Notes under the pieces: model-generated
What the model saw: only the letters and a program-made list of their open reading frames with translations
Database searches by the model: none
What the model was told of the DNA's origin: nothing
Shown here: one piece after another, positions 9,869 to 18,560 of the stretch
Position numbering within the stretch: the first letter of the stretch is position 1
Layout of the letters: each line of letters starts with the position of its first letter
Made by a program: the position numbers and the translations under genes
Assembly: GCF_001423585.1 (NCBI RefSeq)
Contig: NZ_LMOP01000008.1
Location: 794,982-858,981, forward strand
DNA from: Xanthomonas sp. Leaf148
Lineage (GTDB): Bacteria > Pseudomonadota > Gammaproteobacteria > Xanthomonadales > Xanthomonadaceae
Length of the DNA stretch: 64,000 nucleotides
Reading direction: 5' to 3'

Positions 9869-10448
9869 CGTCGCCCCCTCCGGCTATTGCGTCGTTTCCA
9901 ACTACGAACGCTATCGCAAAACCGCCGCCGCGCGTAGACCAGCGGTCGGACCGGCCATGCCGGGAGGCGGCCAGCGGCACCAAACCTGTCTATCGAAGGG
10001 CGGTTCTTTACGGTGCCCGCGGTGATCTGCGCGCTGGGCGTGTAGTGGTTGGGCAGGTTGGAGACGGCATGGTCGGCCCAGGTGGATTGGCAGGGACAGC
10101 GCCTCGCACGCAGGAACAAAGAGACGGCAGCGTCCGTCCAGCGCAGTCTCCGGCCACCGGCATCGACACGACCACACGGGCATGTGGCTCTGCACCATTT
10201 GCGTGCGGCGCCAGGCCACGCACCTGAGCGGTACATGCCGGACCGACAGGAAGTTGGGTGCGAACTGAGGACCAGGGCACGCTCGGGGTGCAAGGTAGCG
10301 CCCGCTATCGCGCTTGGCACGGCTGTCCTGCCGGAATCGCTATAGCTCCTGCCGCAGTGCCGCTGCTAGGGTCGGCCGCAACCGCTGCAGGGCGGGTCCC
10401 GGGAGCGCCGCACTGGCGCCGCCGCGCTGAACACCATGGAGAGTCCAC
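9869..10448. other. 580-bp intergenic region upstream of the first GH12 gene
   Basis: I see no gene with plausible codon pattern and no recognised repeat here. It must hold the promoter and 5' leader of the GH12 gene; GGAGAG lies 6 nt before its ATG. It also holds the upstream region of the divergent DegV gene. Confidence 0.5.
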
Positions 10449-11264
10449 ATGCACACCACCCCATCCAACACCCTCACACAGACCGGTGCGCAGGCGCCCC
10501 CCACACGGCGGCGCGCATCGCGCTGGTGGAAGGCCGCGCTGGCGATCGGCCTGGTGGCGCTGGCACCGGCAGCACTGGCCGGGCCGTACAAGATCTTTGG
10601 CAATCACTATGCGTGGGTCAATAATTTCAACGATCCCAACAACATCATCCAGGGCACCTTCGGCACCGGTAGCACGCCGGAGCTCACCGTCACCTTCAAC
10701 TTCGCCGACTACAACCTGTATGGATATCCGGCGATCGTGCGCGGCTGGCACTACGACTGGAATCCGACCAGCGACAAGCTGTTCCCCAAGCAGATTTCCT
10801 CGATCAACTCGTTGCCTTTCAAGTTCAACTACAGCGCCGGCGGCACCAATCTGGCAGGCGATTTTGCCTACGACATCTTCTTCCGCTGGGATACCGCCAA
10901 GGGCAATCCGCAGCTGGAAGTGATGATCTGGGGCGACCATAACTCCTGGCCGATCGGCACGGTGACCGCCACCAAGGTGATCACTGCAGGCGGGCGCACG
11001 TTCGATCTGTGGGAAGGTTTCAACTCCGGTGCCGGCTACTACGTCTACACCTTCATCCCGACCGGCACCGCCGGCCAGCCGACGCTCAAGACCAGCGGCA
11101 ATCTCAACATCGATGCCAAGCCGTTCTTGACCTGGCTGCAGAACAATCGCTCCAAGGATGGCCGCTACAACAACAGCATGTATCTGCATGCGGCCGAAGC
11201 TGGCTTTGAAGTGGTGCGCGGCAATGGTTGGGCCAAGGTCAGCGCCACGATGGATGCCAAGTAA
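10449..11264 (+). CDS. Secreted GH12 endoglucanase/xyloglucanase, copy 1
   Basis: Expected to cut beta-1,4-glucan or xyloglucan in plant cell walls. The 271-residue precursor begins with a long basic n-region and a Sec signal peptide (about 27-44, WKAALAIGLVALAPAALA). GH12 features follow: YGYPAIVRGWHY, the nucleophile Glu in NPQLEVMIWG, and a second catalytic Glu probably in AEAGFEVVRG near the end. It is one of two tandem paralogues next to a rhamnogalacturonan lyase, which suggests a wall-degradation set exported by type II secretion. Substrate preference cannot be read from sequence. Confidence 0.9.
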   Translation: MHTTPSNTLTQTGAQAPPTRRRASRWWKAALAIGLVALAPAALAGPYKIFGNHYAWVNNFNDPNNIIQGTFGTGSTPELTVTFNFADYNLYGYPAIVRGWHYDWNPTSDKLFPKQISSINSLPFKFNYSAGGTNLAGDFAYDIFFRWDTAKGNPQLEVMIWGDHNSWPIGTVTATKVITAGGRTFDLWEGFNSGAGYYVYTFIPTGTAGQPTLKTSGNLNIDAKPFLTWLQNNRSKDGRYNNSMYLHAAEAGFEVVRGNGWAKVSATMDAK

Positions 11265-11621
11265 CAGCCCCTGATGAGCGGCGCATGGACCGTCAGCGAT
11301 GCGGTCGGTCCATGCAGCGGTGTGTCGTTCACGGTATGCACCGCCGCCCGCGCGCTGCTACCTGCACTGCTACTGGATTCAGTCGCATCGCAACAATGAC
11401 GTGGTCGTCTGTGCGGCGCATGCAACGCATGTGTCGCGCATCGGATGAGGCCACGGTGATCGGTCTGCAGGGATGTCCATGTCCGCGCCCCGTCAGTGCG
11501 CGGGCATCCGGTGCGGCGCGAAGGCGTCGTTGTGCCGGATGCATCCACGGTCATCGCCCACCCGCTGGCGTGTTGCCAGCGGGCGAGCGTGGCCCGCCTA
11601 TCCATCATCGGAGTTCACCTC
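11265..11621. other. Intergenic region between the two GH12 genes
   Basis: 357 bp without a credible gene. It contains short GC-rich inverted segments but no clear terminator. CGGAG at 11609-11613 is the ribosome-binding site of the second GH12 gene. Confidence 0.4.
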
Positions 11622-12413
11622 ATGCACGTGCACGAACGTTTCCGTTTGCCCTTGCGTCGCGGCTTACTTCTGCACGCCACCACGCTGGCCTTGGTGCTGG
11701 TTGCCTCCAGCGCCAGCGCCGCGACCGGCGAGACCAAGGTCTACGGCACGCAATACGCTTACAACAATAATTTCAACGACAGCAACAACAACATCAAGGC
11801 GACATTCGGGTCTGGCAGCACGCCCAGCCTGACGGTCTCCTACAACTTGCCCAGTGGGCAGTTGTACGGTTATCCGGCCATCTGCCGCGGTTGGCATTAC
11901 ACGATGAACCCGGCCACCGACAGCTATTTCCCGCATCAGGTCTCGAAGGTCGGCAGCCTGAGCGGCACGCTGGCCTTCACCACCAAGGGCAGCGGGCAGA
12001 CCGGCGACTTTGCCTACGATCTGTTTTTCCGCAAGGACACCAGCAAGGGCAATCCGCAGCTGGAAGTGATGATCTGGGGCGCCAACAATTCGTACCCGCT
12101 GGGCACGTTGACCGCGTCCAATGCATTCACCTCTGGCGGCGTGACCTACGATCTGTGGGAAGGCAATAACTCGGCCGCCGGCTACTACGTCTACACCTTC
12201 ATCCCACATGGCAGCGCCGGCAACAGCAACGCGCTTCCGGCCAAGGGCAACCTCAATGTGGACGTCAAGGCGTTTTTGACCAGGTTGCAAACGCTACGCG
12301 GTGGCGATGGTCGCTACAGCAGCGAGCTGTATCTGCAGGTGGTGGAAGGCCGTTTCGAGGTGACCGGCGGGATGGGGACAGTCTCGCTGACCGGCTCGAT
12401 TGCGGCCAAGTAA
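11622..12413 (+). CDS. Secreted GH12 endoglucanase/xyloglucanase, copy 2
   Basis: The 263-residue paralogue of the preceding gene has the same block order: signal peptide (about 12-33, LLLHATTLALVLVASSASA), YGYPAICRGWHY, NPQLEVMIWG, DLWEGNNSAAGYYVYTFIP and the C-terminal VEGRFEVTGG carrying the likely acid/base Glu. The start at 11622 has CGGAG 8 nt upstream; the open frame extends upstream but without signal-like sequence. The copies have diverged most in loops and at the C terminus, as expected of an old tandem duplication. Confidence 0.9.
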   Translation: MHVHERFRLPLRRGLLLHATTLALVLVASSASAATGETKVYGTQYAYNNNFNDSNNNIKATFGSGSTPSLTVSYNLPSGQLYGYPAICRGWHYTMNPATDSYFPHQVSKVGSLSGTLAFTTKGSGQTGDFAYDLFFRKDTSKGNPQLEVMIWGANNSYPLGTLTASNAFTSGGVTYDLWEGNNSAAGYYVYTFIPHGSAGNSNALPAKGNLNVDVKAFLTRLQTLRGGDGRYSSELYLQVVEGRFEVTGGMGTVSLTGSIAAK

Positions 12414-12604
12414 CTGCGACCACTCTCCATCGACGCGATGTGGCGATGACGTAGTCGATGCATGCGTCGCGCAACGTGGCGTATGTGTGTGCGCCACCTG
12501 ATGCGGCGCCTCAAAAGATGACACAAACAGCTTGAGTCATGGTCACCACTGCACGTGCGTGTGTGCAGTGGTGGTCATGTAGGTGCTTCCAGGCCGCAAG
12601 CGAT

Positions 12605-12755
12605 TTAGAGCCGCTAACAAACCGACAATGCTCACCGCCAGGCAGGCGCGGCCGGTGCTCGGTGCGGCATGTGCCATGCGTGCACTCCGGTTATGAGCGC
12701 GCCGTCCACATCCACCTGACGACTGCTCTCTGCATTTTGTAGCCAGTCTTAGAGC
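12605..12755 (+). repeat. ~145-bp element with inverted ends, copy A
   Basis: Begins TTAGAGCCGCTAACAAACC and ends TTTTGTAGCCAGTCTTAGAGC; the two ends are imperfect inverted repeats. The inside shares GCGCGGCCGGTGCTCGG and CCACCTGACGACTGCTC with copies B and C. Its right end is shared with the left end of copy B. Confidence 0.75.
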
Positions 12756-12894
12756 AACTAAAAACGACTGTGATCAGCGCCAGACATGCGCGGCCGGTGC
12801 TCGGAGCGGCATGTACTCAGCGTCCACTCCTGTTCTGGGCGTGCCTTACCCACCTGACGACTGCTCGCTACGTTTTGTTGGCCGCTCCTAGAGC
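12748..12894 (+). repeat. ~145-bp element with inverted ends, copy B
   Basis: Begins CTTAGAGCAACTAAAAACG and ends TTTTGTTGGCCGCTCCTAGAGC. Its right inverted end contains the stop codon of the rhamnogalacturonan lyase gene (12888-12890), so the element abuts and overlaps the gene end. Same orientation as copies A and C. Confidence 0.75.
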
Positions 12895-14489
12895 GCCACT
12901 AACTGGATGCTGTCGAACACCACCGCGGGGCTGAGGAAGCCGTTGTCCGGCGATCCCGATGCAAGCCCGATCTCGATGCGGTTGCTGCCGGCCTGCAGCG
13001 CCGAGGCGGGGATATCCACCTCATACAGCGTGTTGTTGCCGCGCGTGGTGCCACGGGTGATGCCGCGCGTCTTGGGTTGGTTGGGTGCGGCAGGAAGCGG
13101 GCCATTCCAGCGCGCGTTGACGGCGATCTGCGGGCGCGCGCTGACCTGCGCCAGCGGCACGAAAATACGCAGGCGATAGCTGCGGAGTTCATTGGAGGCC
13201 AAGGTGAAGTCGATGCGGCTGGGCGTGTTGATGCTGCGCCACTGCACAGCCGGAAAGCTTCCCACGCTGCTCGACCCGACGGTGTAGGTGACCGGTGTCC
13301 AGCGCATGCGCGTGTCGGAAGGGTGGGCACGCGGCAACAACTCGGCATGTCGAAATCCGGCCGGCGTGCCGTCGAGCACACCGATCTGCCATTTCACCGT
13401 GCCCGGCAGAGTCACTGCCTGCAAGGCCGCTTGCGCGGTGGCATTGGCGAATACTTCGACATCGCGTTGCGCCACTTCCAATTCGCCTTGATACAGCGTC
13501 ATGCGATAGCGGCCCGGCCGCACGCCGGCAATCTGGTAATCGCCGCTGCCGTTTGCAGTGGCCCAGTATTGCGCCTGCTCGTTGCGCAGGCCGATCACGG
13601 CCGGCTGGCCGGACAGCACGCCGCTTACCCGCCCGTTCACCGCACCACGCCCACTGCCGGCCAGATAGCCGCTCAATCCCAGCGTGGCGTCGACAAAGTC
13701 GGTGCTCAGCTGCGCACTGCTCGGTGCGCCGCCATCGGTAAACAACAGGCCGTACACACCCTGCAGGCCGCCGCGAAACGCTTCGGTCTGGGTATGGTCG
13801 GAATACATGTAGTTGTAGAGCTCATGCGTTACGCGGGTTTTCTGCGTGGCGATGTCCTTGAAGAACGGGCCACCAGCACTGCGCTCGCGATTGCCCATCA
13901 GCATGAACACTGCAACGCCCGAGCCGCTGACGCCATGCACCTGGTCGTCGATCATGCGGCGCGCCGAATAGAACTTGGAGCTGGTGCGTCCGTCCGGCAG
14001 CAAAAACACGTCTTCGCCTTCGATCACGGTGCCGACATTGGAGTCGGGCTCCTGCTGCGCCGTGGGCAACTTGGCGACGTTCAAGCGCGCGATGAAGCGC
14101 AGCTCGCCCACTGGCAGCAACGTCGGCGCATAGGTGGCCATATAGATCGCATTACGGCCCTTGCGTGCGATGTAGTAATGGGTCAAATCGCCGGCCTTGG
14201 CCGACACCACGATCGCCCCGCCCACGACGCGTGCCTCCACGTTGGCGCTGCCCAGTCCCGAGGCGATATGCGAGCCCTTCGATTCGGTGGTCTGCAGCTC
14301 GTTGTCGCGGTAGCGCATCGACACGATGTCGCCGTTGTTGGCGTTGACCGAAAACACCAGCTCGGCGCCGGTGTCCACCACCACGCGGTCGCCGCTGCGG
14401 GTGAATCCGAAGGCGGCCATGGCAGGCGCGCTGACGCTGCCGTACAGACACAGCGCGCATGCCAGCGTGCGCAGGATGGAGTGGCGCAT
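12888..14489 (-). CDS. rhgB: Rhamnogalacturonan lyase, PL4 family (secreted)
   Basis: Cleaves the rhamnose-galacturonate backbone of pectin by beta-elimination. The 533-residue precursor has a signal peptide (MRHSILRTLACALCLYGSVSAPAMA) and an N-terminal beta-sandwich lyase domain with SKFYSARRMIDD and the family pattern AGGPFFKD. A fibronectin-III-like middle domain follows (about 310-400, VSGVLSGQPAVIGLRN, PGRYRMTLYQGE), then a C-terminal carbohydrate-binding jelly roll. ATG at 14489 is preceded by AAGGA. The gene is bounded on both sides by copies of the 145-bp element. The symbol follows the Aspergillus PL4 name. Confidence 0.88.
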   Translation of the reverse strand: MRHSILRTLACALCLYGSVSAPAMAAFGFTRSGDRVVVDTGAELVFSVNANNGDIVSMRYRDNELQTTESKGSHIASGLGSANVEARVVGGAIVVSAKAGDLTHYYIARKGRNAIYMATYAPTLLPVGELRFIARLNVAKLPTAQQEPDSNVGTVIEGEDVFLLPDGRTSSKFYSARRMIDDQVHGVSGSGVAVFMLMGNRERSAGGPFFKDIATQKTRVTHELYNYMYSDHTQTEAFRGGLQGVYGLLFTDGGAPSSAQLSTDFVDATLGLSGYLAGSGRGAVNGRVSGVLSGQPAVIGLRNEQAQYWATANGSGDYQIAGVRPGRYRMTLYQGELEVAQRDVEVFANATAQAALQAVTLPGTVKWQIGVLDGTPAGFRHAELLPRAHPSDTRMRWTPVTYTVGSSSVGSFPAVQWRSINTPSRIDFTLASNELRSYRLRIFVPLAQVSARPQIAVNARWNGPLPAAPNQPKTRGITRGTTRGNNTLYEVDIPASALQAGSNRIEIGLASGSPDNGFLSPAVVFDSIQLVAL

Positions 14490-14498
14490 GTTCAGTTC

Positions 14499-14648
14499 CT
14501 TAGAGCAGCTAATAAACCTACGGTGCAATCGCCAGGCAGGTGCGGCCGGCGCTCGGAGCGGCATGTCCCACTCGTACGCTCCGGTTCTGAGTGCGCTGTG
14601 CACACCCACCTGACGATTGCTCGCTACGTTGTGTTAGCCGCGTTTAGT
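14499..14648 (+). repeat. ~145-bp element with inverted ends, copy C
   Basis: Begins CTTAGAGCAGCTAATAAACC and ends GTTGTGTTAGCCGCGTTTAG, with the same internal blocks as copies A and B. It starts at the ribosome-binding site of the lyase gene, so the gene's promoter must lie in or beyond this element. The rest of the gap to 14843 shows no gene. Confidence 0.75.
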
Positions 14649-14843
14649 TGAGGGGAGGACGTGGCCGTGATGCCGATGCGCGATGCTAGGCGGGCTGGAC
14701 CTTGGCTGCGACCGTCGAAGATGCAGAGCGTGCGCCCGGTTCAAACTTCAGCAATGAATCCAAGTGCGGGTCACGCTTGTACTGCGACCTGGAGACGGCG
14801 CCTTGCTGCATGACCGCGATGGCTGCGTTTGGTCGCAGCTGTT

Positions 14844-15206
14844 TCAGGGCTGCTCGGCTTGGCTCAACGCGTCACGTGCGCTGGCGATGGCGTCAATCCA
14901 TTGGTCGCGTTTGCCGATCACAAACCGGTGCTCGTCGCCGTTATCCACCTGCACCGCCAGCGACGTCGGTGCCACCGGCAGCAGCCCGAACAGCCGTGTC
15001 CAGCGCGGTTGCAGCGACACGATCTGATTCAGCGGAACGGTGAGCGAACGCGTTTGCACATTGAGCGCGTGCGGCTGGAACAACAGCGCGTTGGCGGTGA
15101 GGATCAGGCGTCCGCCCACCGCCTCGATCCCGCGCTGCAGATTGGCCGGTGCCTGGCGCAATACCACGCGCTGGATCGAGCGCAAGCCGCCGCCTTCAAA
15201 CATCAT
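14844..15206 (-). CDS. Small PH/GRAM-like domain protein, 120 aa
   Basis: Unrecognised by name. Pattern: FEGGGLRSIQRVVLR, then GGRLILTANALLFQPH, LTVPLNQIVSLQP, RFVIGKRDQWIDAIASA. Alternating strands ending in one helix are the layout of PH- or GRAM-type domains, which is an inference from the strand pattern. Adjacent ATG codons at 15206 and 15203 start 2-5 nt after the stop of the upstream lipoprotein gene, so translation is probably coupled. An earlier ATG at 15230 would overlap that gene by 23 bp. Confidence 0.65.
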   Translation of the reverse strand: MMFEGGGLRSIQRVVLRQAPANLQRGIEAVGGRLILTANALLFQPHALNVQTRSLTVPLNQIVSLQPRWTRLFGLLPVAPTSLAVQVDNGDEHRFVIGKRDQWIDAIASARDALSQAEQP

Positions 15207-15207
15207 G

Positions 15208-15963
15208 TCACTGGGAGGGGTCGGCGGCATCGCAAGCACGGTGCGGCTGCCAATCCCATGCACCTTGCGCGTTGGCCAGGCGGACCTGCCAGTGCTGGGT
15301 GTCGTCGCTGAGGCAGGTTGCCGTGGCCTGCAGTTGCGTGCCGAACCACTGCGGTGCGCTCAGTTCGGCGATACCGGTGGTGGCATCCTGGCTGAGCAGC
15401 ATGCTGGTGGTGGAGATCAGCGTGCGCTTGTTGAAATCCAGGACACGCCACTGCTCGCCGTCCATGCCGTCGACTTGTACAACGGCCAGATAGCGGCTGC
15501 GGTCCGGCGAAATCACCACCTGGGTGCCGCCGGGGAGCTGCTTACCGCTGCGGGTGTCGATCAACACGCCGCCAAAATTGTCGCCATCACGGTGATGCAG
15601 CAACACGTAGGCATCGTGGCGATCGCAATAGCGGTACTCGGCGCCATCCAGCGGCTCATCGTAGGGTGGGCTGTCGTCGAACACCTGCGTGCCCGCATCG
15701 GTTTTCACTTCCAACCGATGCGCCCCCACGCGCCGCACGCGATCGCCGGCGCCTGCGGCAATGGCGGCGGTTTCCTGCGCTGCATCGTCCAGATCTTCGC
15801 AGTGCAGCGTCAGTGCTGTGCGGGCAGGCGTCGTGGCGGCAGCAGCGATCGCCCCGGCACTCGAGGGCGGTGCAGGCGTTGTATCGCGTCCACATGCGCC
15901 CAGCGCAAGTACGGTGGCAAGGGCGGCGCAGCGGGTGATGGTCGAAACCAGAGGGGTAGGCAT
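15208..15963 (-). CDS. Putative lipoprotein, 251 aa
   Basis: I do not recognise the family. The N terminus is a lipoprotein signal peptide with the lipobox LALGAC (Cys24), so the mature protein is probably membrane-anchored and periplasmic. After an Ala/Thr/Pro linker come repeated strands with Asp-rich turns (YRYCDRHDAYVLLHHRDGDNFGG) and four further Cys that could form disulphides. It is followed directly by the PH-like gene and preceded, 49 bp upstream, by the DUF2809 gene. Confidence 0.75.
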   Translation of the reverse strand: MPTPLVSTITRCAALATVLALGACGRDTTPAPPSSAGAIAAAATTPARTALTLHCEDLDDAAQETAAIAAGAGDRVRRVGAHRLEVKTDAGTQVFDDSPPYDEPLDGAEYRYCDRHDAYVLLHHRDGDNFGGVLIDTRSGKQLPGGTQVVISPDRSRYLAVVQVDGMDGEQWRVLDFNKRTLISTTSMLLSQDATTGIAELSAPQWFGTQLQATATCLSDDTQHWQVRLANAQGAWDWQPHRACDAADPSQ

Positions 15964-15983
15964 GGCAGTCCAGGGCGAACGGG

Positions 15984-16019
15984 ATCAATCAACCAGCATC
16001 AATCAACCAGCATCAATCA
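15984..16019 (+). repeat. 14-bp tandem repeat across the end of the DUF2809 gene
   Basis: ATCAATCAACCAGC occurs twice in tandem (15984-15997, 15998-16011) and is followed by a partial third unit ATCAATCA. The array crosses the stop codon of the DUF2809 gene (16013-16015). Confidence 0.8.
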
Positions 16020-16432
16020 ATGAGGGGCGCTGCAGGCATTGCGCGGCGTCGAGGTCGCAACAGCGCATCGCAGCCAAAGGACATCGCGCCGCCGATGGCA
16101 TACATCAGCACATCGTGCAGCGTTGCGGTGTTGCCGAGCGCGATGTAGGCCGCACTGCCTGGGCGCAGGCCGAGCCGGTCGGCCAGATGGATGGCCTGCA
16201 AGCCTTCGATCGCGCAACCGATGCCCACGGCCAGGAGGCAGGCCCATCCGGGCGGGCAGCCAAACACGCCACGCAGGCCGCAGTAGACCAGTGCCACGGC
16301 GAGTACATCGCCCAGGCTGCCGCGCACCCACGCACCGCCGATCCATCCCGCAGCGATCGCCACTTCGATCAGGAATAGCGCCACGGCCACCAACACGTAG
16401 CCCGCACGCGCGCGGAATGACAGGTCGCTCAT
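16013..16432 (-). CDS. DUF2809 small membrane protein
   Basis: The 139-residue protein has four predicted membrane helices (about 11-32, 40-58, 60-78, 107-124) and family landmarks GDVLAVALVYCGLRG and IEGLQAIHLADRLGL. The function of DUF2809 is not established. Its ATG overlaps the stop of the preceding secreted-protein gene (ATGA), so the two are coupled. The 14-bp tandem repeat covers its last codons. Confidence 0.85.
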   Translation of the reverse strand: MSDLSFRARAGYVLVAVALFLIEVAIAAGWIGGAWVRGSLGDVLAVALVYCGLRGVFGCPPGWACLLAVGIGCAIEGLQAIHLADRLGLRPGSAAYIALGNTATLHDVLMYAIGGAMSFGCDALLRPRRRAMPAAPLID

Positions 16433-17010
16433 GGCGTTTTTGCGGCCGGCCGCTGACGGCCCATGGTGAAGGAACTGACGAGCGGAATGCGGATGCCGCG
16501 CTGGCGGTCGTTGACGGTGACCTGCACCTGCCAGCGGCCGGGCGGGTCGCTGGCCTCCGCACGCACGCCCAGGCTGACCTGCGCCAGATAAACATGGCGC
16601 GGGTCGCCCTCGATCTGCGTCTGCAGACACGGCGCATCGACGGTGTTTTGCTCGGCATGCCCGGTAGGGTCGATGACGCGGATGCTGCACACCACATCGG
16701 CGCGCCGTTGCGCATCCAGCCCCGGGTTGGACAGGAAGATCAGCACAAACAGCGTGTCGCCGGTGGCGACGTGGTCGACCTCGTTGAAGTGCGGAGCGGT
16801 GTCGCTGGGCGTGTTCCATTTCTGTTGCCAGTCCGCATCCGAGGTCAGTAGCAGGCTGGCGCCCATGTCCTGCACGGTCTTGCGGCTGGGCGATTCTGCA
16901 ACCGCTTCGCCCTGCGCGTTGATCCATCCCGATTGCGCCATGCCCGAGAGCGGCATCAAGCCCAGGGAGGCAGCGATGATGGATGGCATCAGGCGGCGCG
17001 GCAGGCGCAT
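16429..17010 (-). CDS. Secreted hypothetical protein, 193 aa
   Basis: Unrecognised family. A signal peptide (MRLPRRLMPSIIAASLGLMPLSGMA) precedes a beta-rich domain with WINAQGEAVAESPSRKTVQDMGA and TGDTLFVLIFLSNPGLD, which looks like a periplasmic Ig-like fold (inference). ATG at 17010 has AAGGA 6 nt upstream. Its stop overlaps the start of the DUF2809 membrane protein, suggesting the two act together in the envelope. Confidence 0.75.
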   Translation of the reverse strand: MRLPRRLMPSIIAASLGLMPLSGMAQSGWINAQGEAVAESPSRKTVQDMGASLLLTSDADWQQKWNTPSDTAPHFNEVDHVATGDTLFVLIFLSNPGLDAQRRADVVCSIRVIDPTGHAEQNTVDAPCLQTQIEGDPRHVYLAQVSLGVRAEASDPPGRWQVQVTVNDRQRGIRIPLVSSFTMGRQRPAAKTP

Positions 17011-17279
17011 CGGCAGTCCTTGCAAATGGTGCCGGCACGCTGCCGGCGAGGGTGGATGCGCGGGCCGACGCATGCGCGGGCCTGCGCTGGCGAAACCATT
17101 GCGATACACGACACGCATCCACACAGGCGGCACGCACGTGGGGCAGTGAAATGTGCAGCAAGCGATCCCCAGCTGAGCGTGGCCGGCGCAGAAGAATCGC
17201 AGTGTACGAGGCGTCCATGTCGATTCCGAGCACCGGCCGCGCGCACCTAGCGGCCGCCCAGTTGGTGTGTTCGCTGGTC

Positions 17280-18560
17280 TTATTTCAAATACGCACGCGG
17301 TAGCGGTCCAGCCTGCTGCATGTAGCGGTCGCGCAGTTCGGTCTGACGCGAGCGCATCGGCATCTCGCGCCCGCCCAGCCACACCTGCTCGGCGTAATGC
17401 GCCACATCCAGCGGGTCGCCGTCCCACAGCACCAGATCGGCCTGCTTGCCCACTGCGATACTGCCGATACGATCGGCCACGCCGAAGATCTCCGCGGGCA
17501 CGCGGGTCAGCCCGGCCAGGCCGGATTCCCACGGCAGGCCATTGGCCACCGCATTGCCGGCCAGCTGGCGCAGCTTGCGCGCGTTGTGCGAGGCATCGCC
17601 GCTCTGGGTGAAGCTGACCTCCACACCGGCGGCGCGCAGACGCGCGGCGTTTTCCAGCGTGGCGCCGATCTGATCGAAGGTCGATGGCAGATCCGCCAAG
17701 GCGTTCACCAACACCGGCACCTTGGCCTGCGCCAGTTGCGGCGCCAGCTTCCAGGCTTCGGCGCCACCGGCGATGGCGATGCGGACCTTCTCGCGCTGCG
17801 CCCAGCGCAACAACTGCCGGATGTCGGCGGCGCGTTCCACTTGCACCACAATGCGGCCTTGCCCGGCCAGATACTTGGCCAGCACGCTGCGGCCCATCGG
17901 GGTCAGCAAGGCATGCGGCGAATCCGCCGGCACGCGGCCGCGCGCTTCGGCCACCAGCTGATCGAGCAGCATCCATTGCGCCGCACGCGAGCTGCCGGTG
18001 AGATCGGATGCTGCCGCGCCAATACGGATGAACAACGCATGCGGGCCGACCGGGTCCGGGCTGCCGTCCAGTCGCACGATGCCGCCCTGGCCGGCGATGA
18101 AGGCGCCGCTGGTGGTGGCGCCGAGCGCGGTGAAGCCGATGCCTTCCACACGCGCCACCGGCACCAGCACCGAGTCGGGGTTGTAGGCCAGGGTGACGTC
18201 GAACTCGGGGCGCATCGGTTGCTCGGTCAGCTTGAGGCCGCTGTCCACGGTGCTGTCTTCGCCGGACACTTCTTCGATACCGATCTCGGTGATGCCGCCG
18301 AACAAGGCCGGCGTCAGCGGACGTCCCTTGGCATCGACCACGCGGCCATCGGCAGGCGCGGCGAGGTTGCTGCCGATCGCGCGGATCACGCCGTTTTGCA
18401 CCAGTACGTCGGTGTGTTGCAGCGTGCCCTGTGCGGTGGCGGTGTGCACGGTGGCATCGCGGATCAGCACCTGCTGTGCGACGGCGGGCAGTGCCAGCGC
18501 GGCCATGACCAGCACTGTCAACGCGCGCAGACGCGGGCGGGCGAACCAGGCGCGGCTCAT
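17280..18560 (-). CDS. Amidohydrolase-family protein lacking the HxH metal motif
   Basis: The 426-residue exported protein (signal peptide to about residue 28, ALALPAVAQQ) keeps the flanking composite domain of the amidohydrolase superfamily (VLIRDATVHTATAQG, VLVQNGVIRAIG, and at the end IGSIAVGKQADLVLWDGDPLD). Where active members read PGLID-x-H-x-H it reads LTPALFGGITEIGIEEV, so the first metal-binding pair is absent. Its start overlaps the stop of the intact paralogue upstream (ATGA). It is probably a non-catalytic partner or a divergent enzyme. Confidence 0.88.
   Translation of the reverse strand: MSRAWFARPRLRALTVLVMAALALPAVAQQVLIRDATVHTATAQGTLQHTDVLVQNGVIRAIGSNLAAPADGRVVDAKGRPLTPALFGGITEIGIEEVSGEDSTVDSGLKLTEQPMRPEFDVTLAYNPDSVLVPVARVEGIGFTALGATTSGAFIAGQGGIVRLDGSPDPVGPHALFIRIGAAASDLTGSSRAAQWMLLDQLVAEARGRVPADSPHALLTPMGRSVLAKYLAGQGRIVVQVERAADIRQLLRWAQREKVRIAIAGGAEAWKLAPQLAQAKVPVLVNALADLPSTFDQIGATLENAARLRAAGVEVSFTQSGDASHNARKLRQLAGNAVANGLPWESGLAGLTRVPAEIFGVADRIGSIAVGKQADLVLWDGDPLDVAHYAEQVWLGGREMPMRSRQTELRDRYMQQAGPLPRAYLK

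Noticed and set aside
10049-10345. Possible small plus-strand gene before the GH12 pair
   Set aside because: No ribosome-binding site, Arg/Ala/Pro-biased composition and no motif; more likely leader or promoter DNA.
10300-10345. Sigma-54 promoter at TTGGCACGGCTGTCCTGC upstream of the GH12 gene
   Set aside because: The distance between the GG and GC pairs is 12 rather than the required 10 bases.
12605-14648. Insertion sequence or composite transposon around the lyase gene
   Set aside because: The flanking copies are about 145 bp without any transposase frame; they are kept as non-coding elements instead.
13077-14651. Long plus-strand open frame (over 500 codons) opposite the PL4 lyase
   Set aside because: It is the antisense of a well-supported secreted enzyme, has no recognisable motif or ribosome-binding site, and long antisense frames are expected at this GC content.
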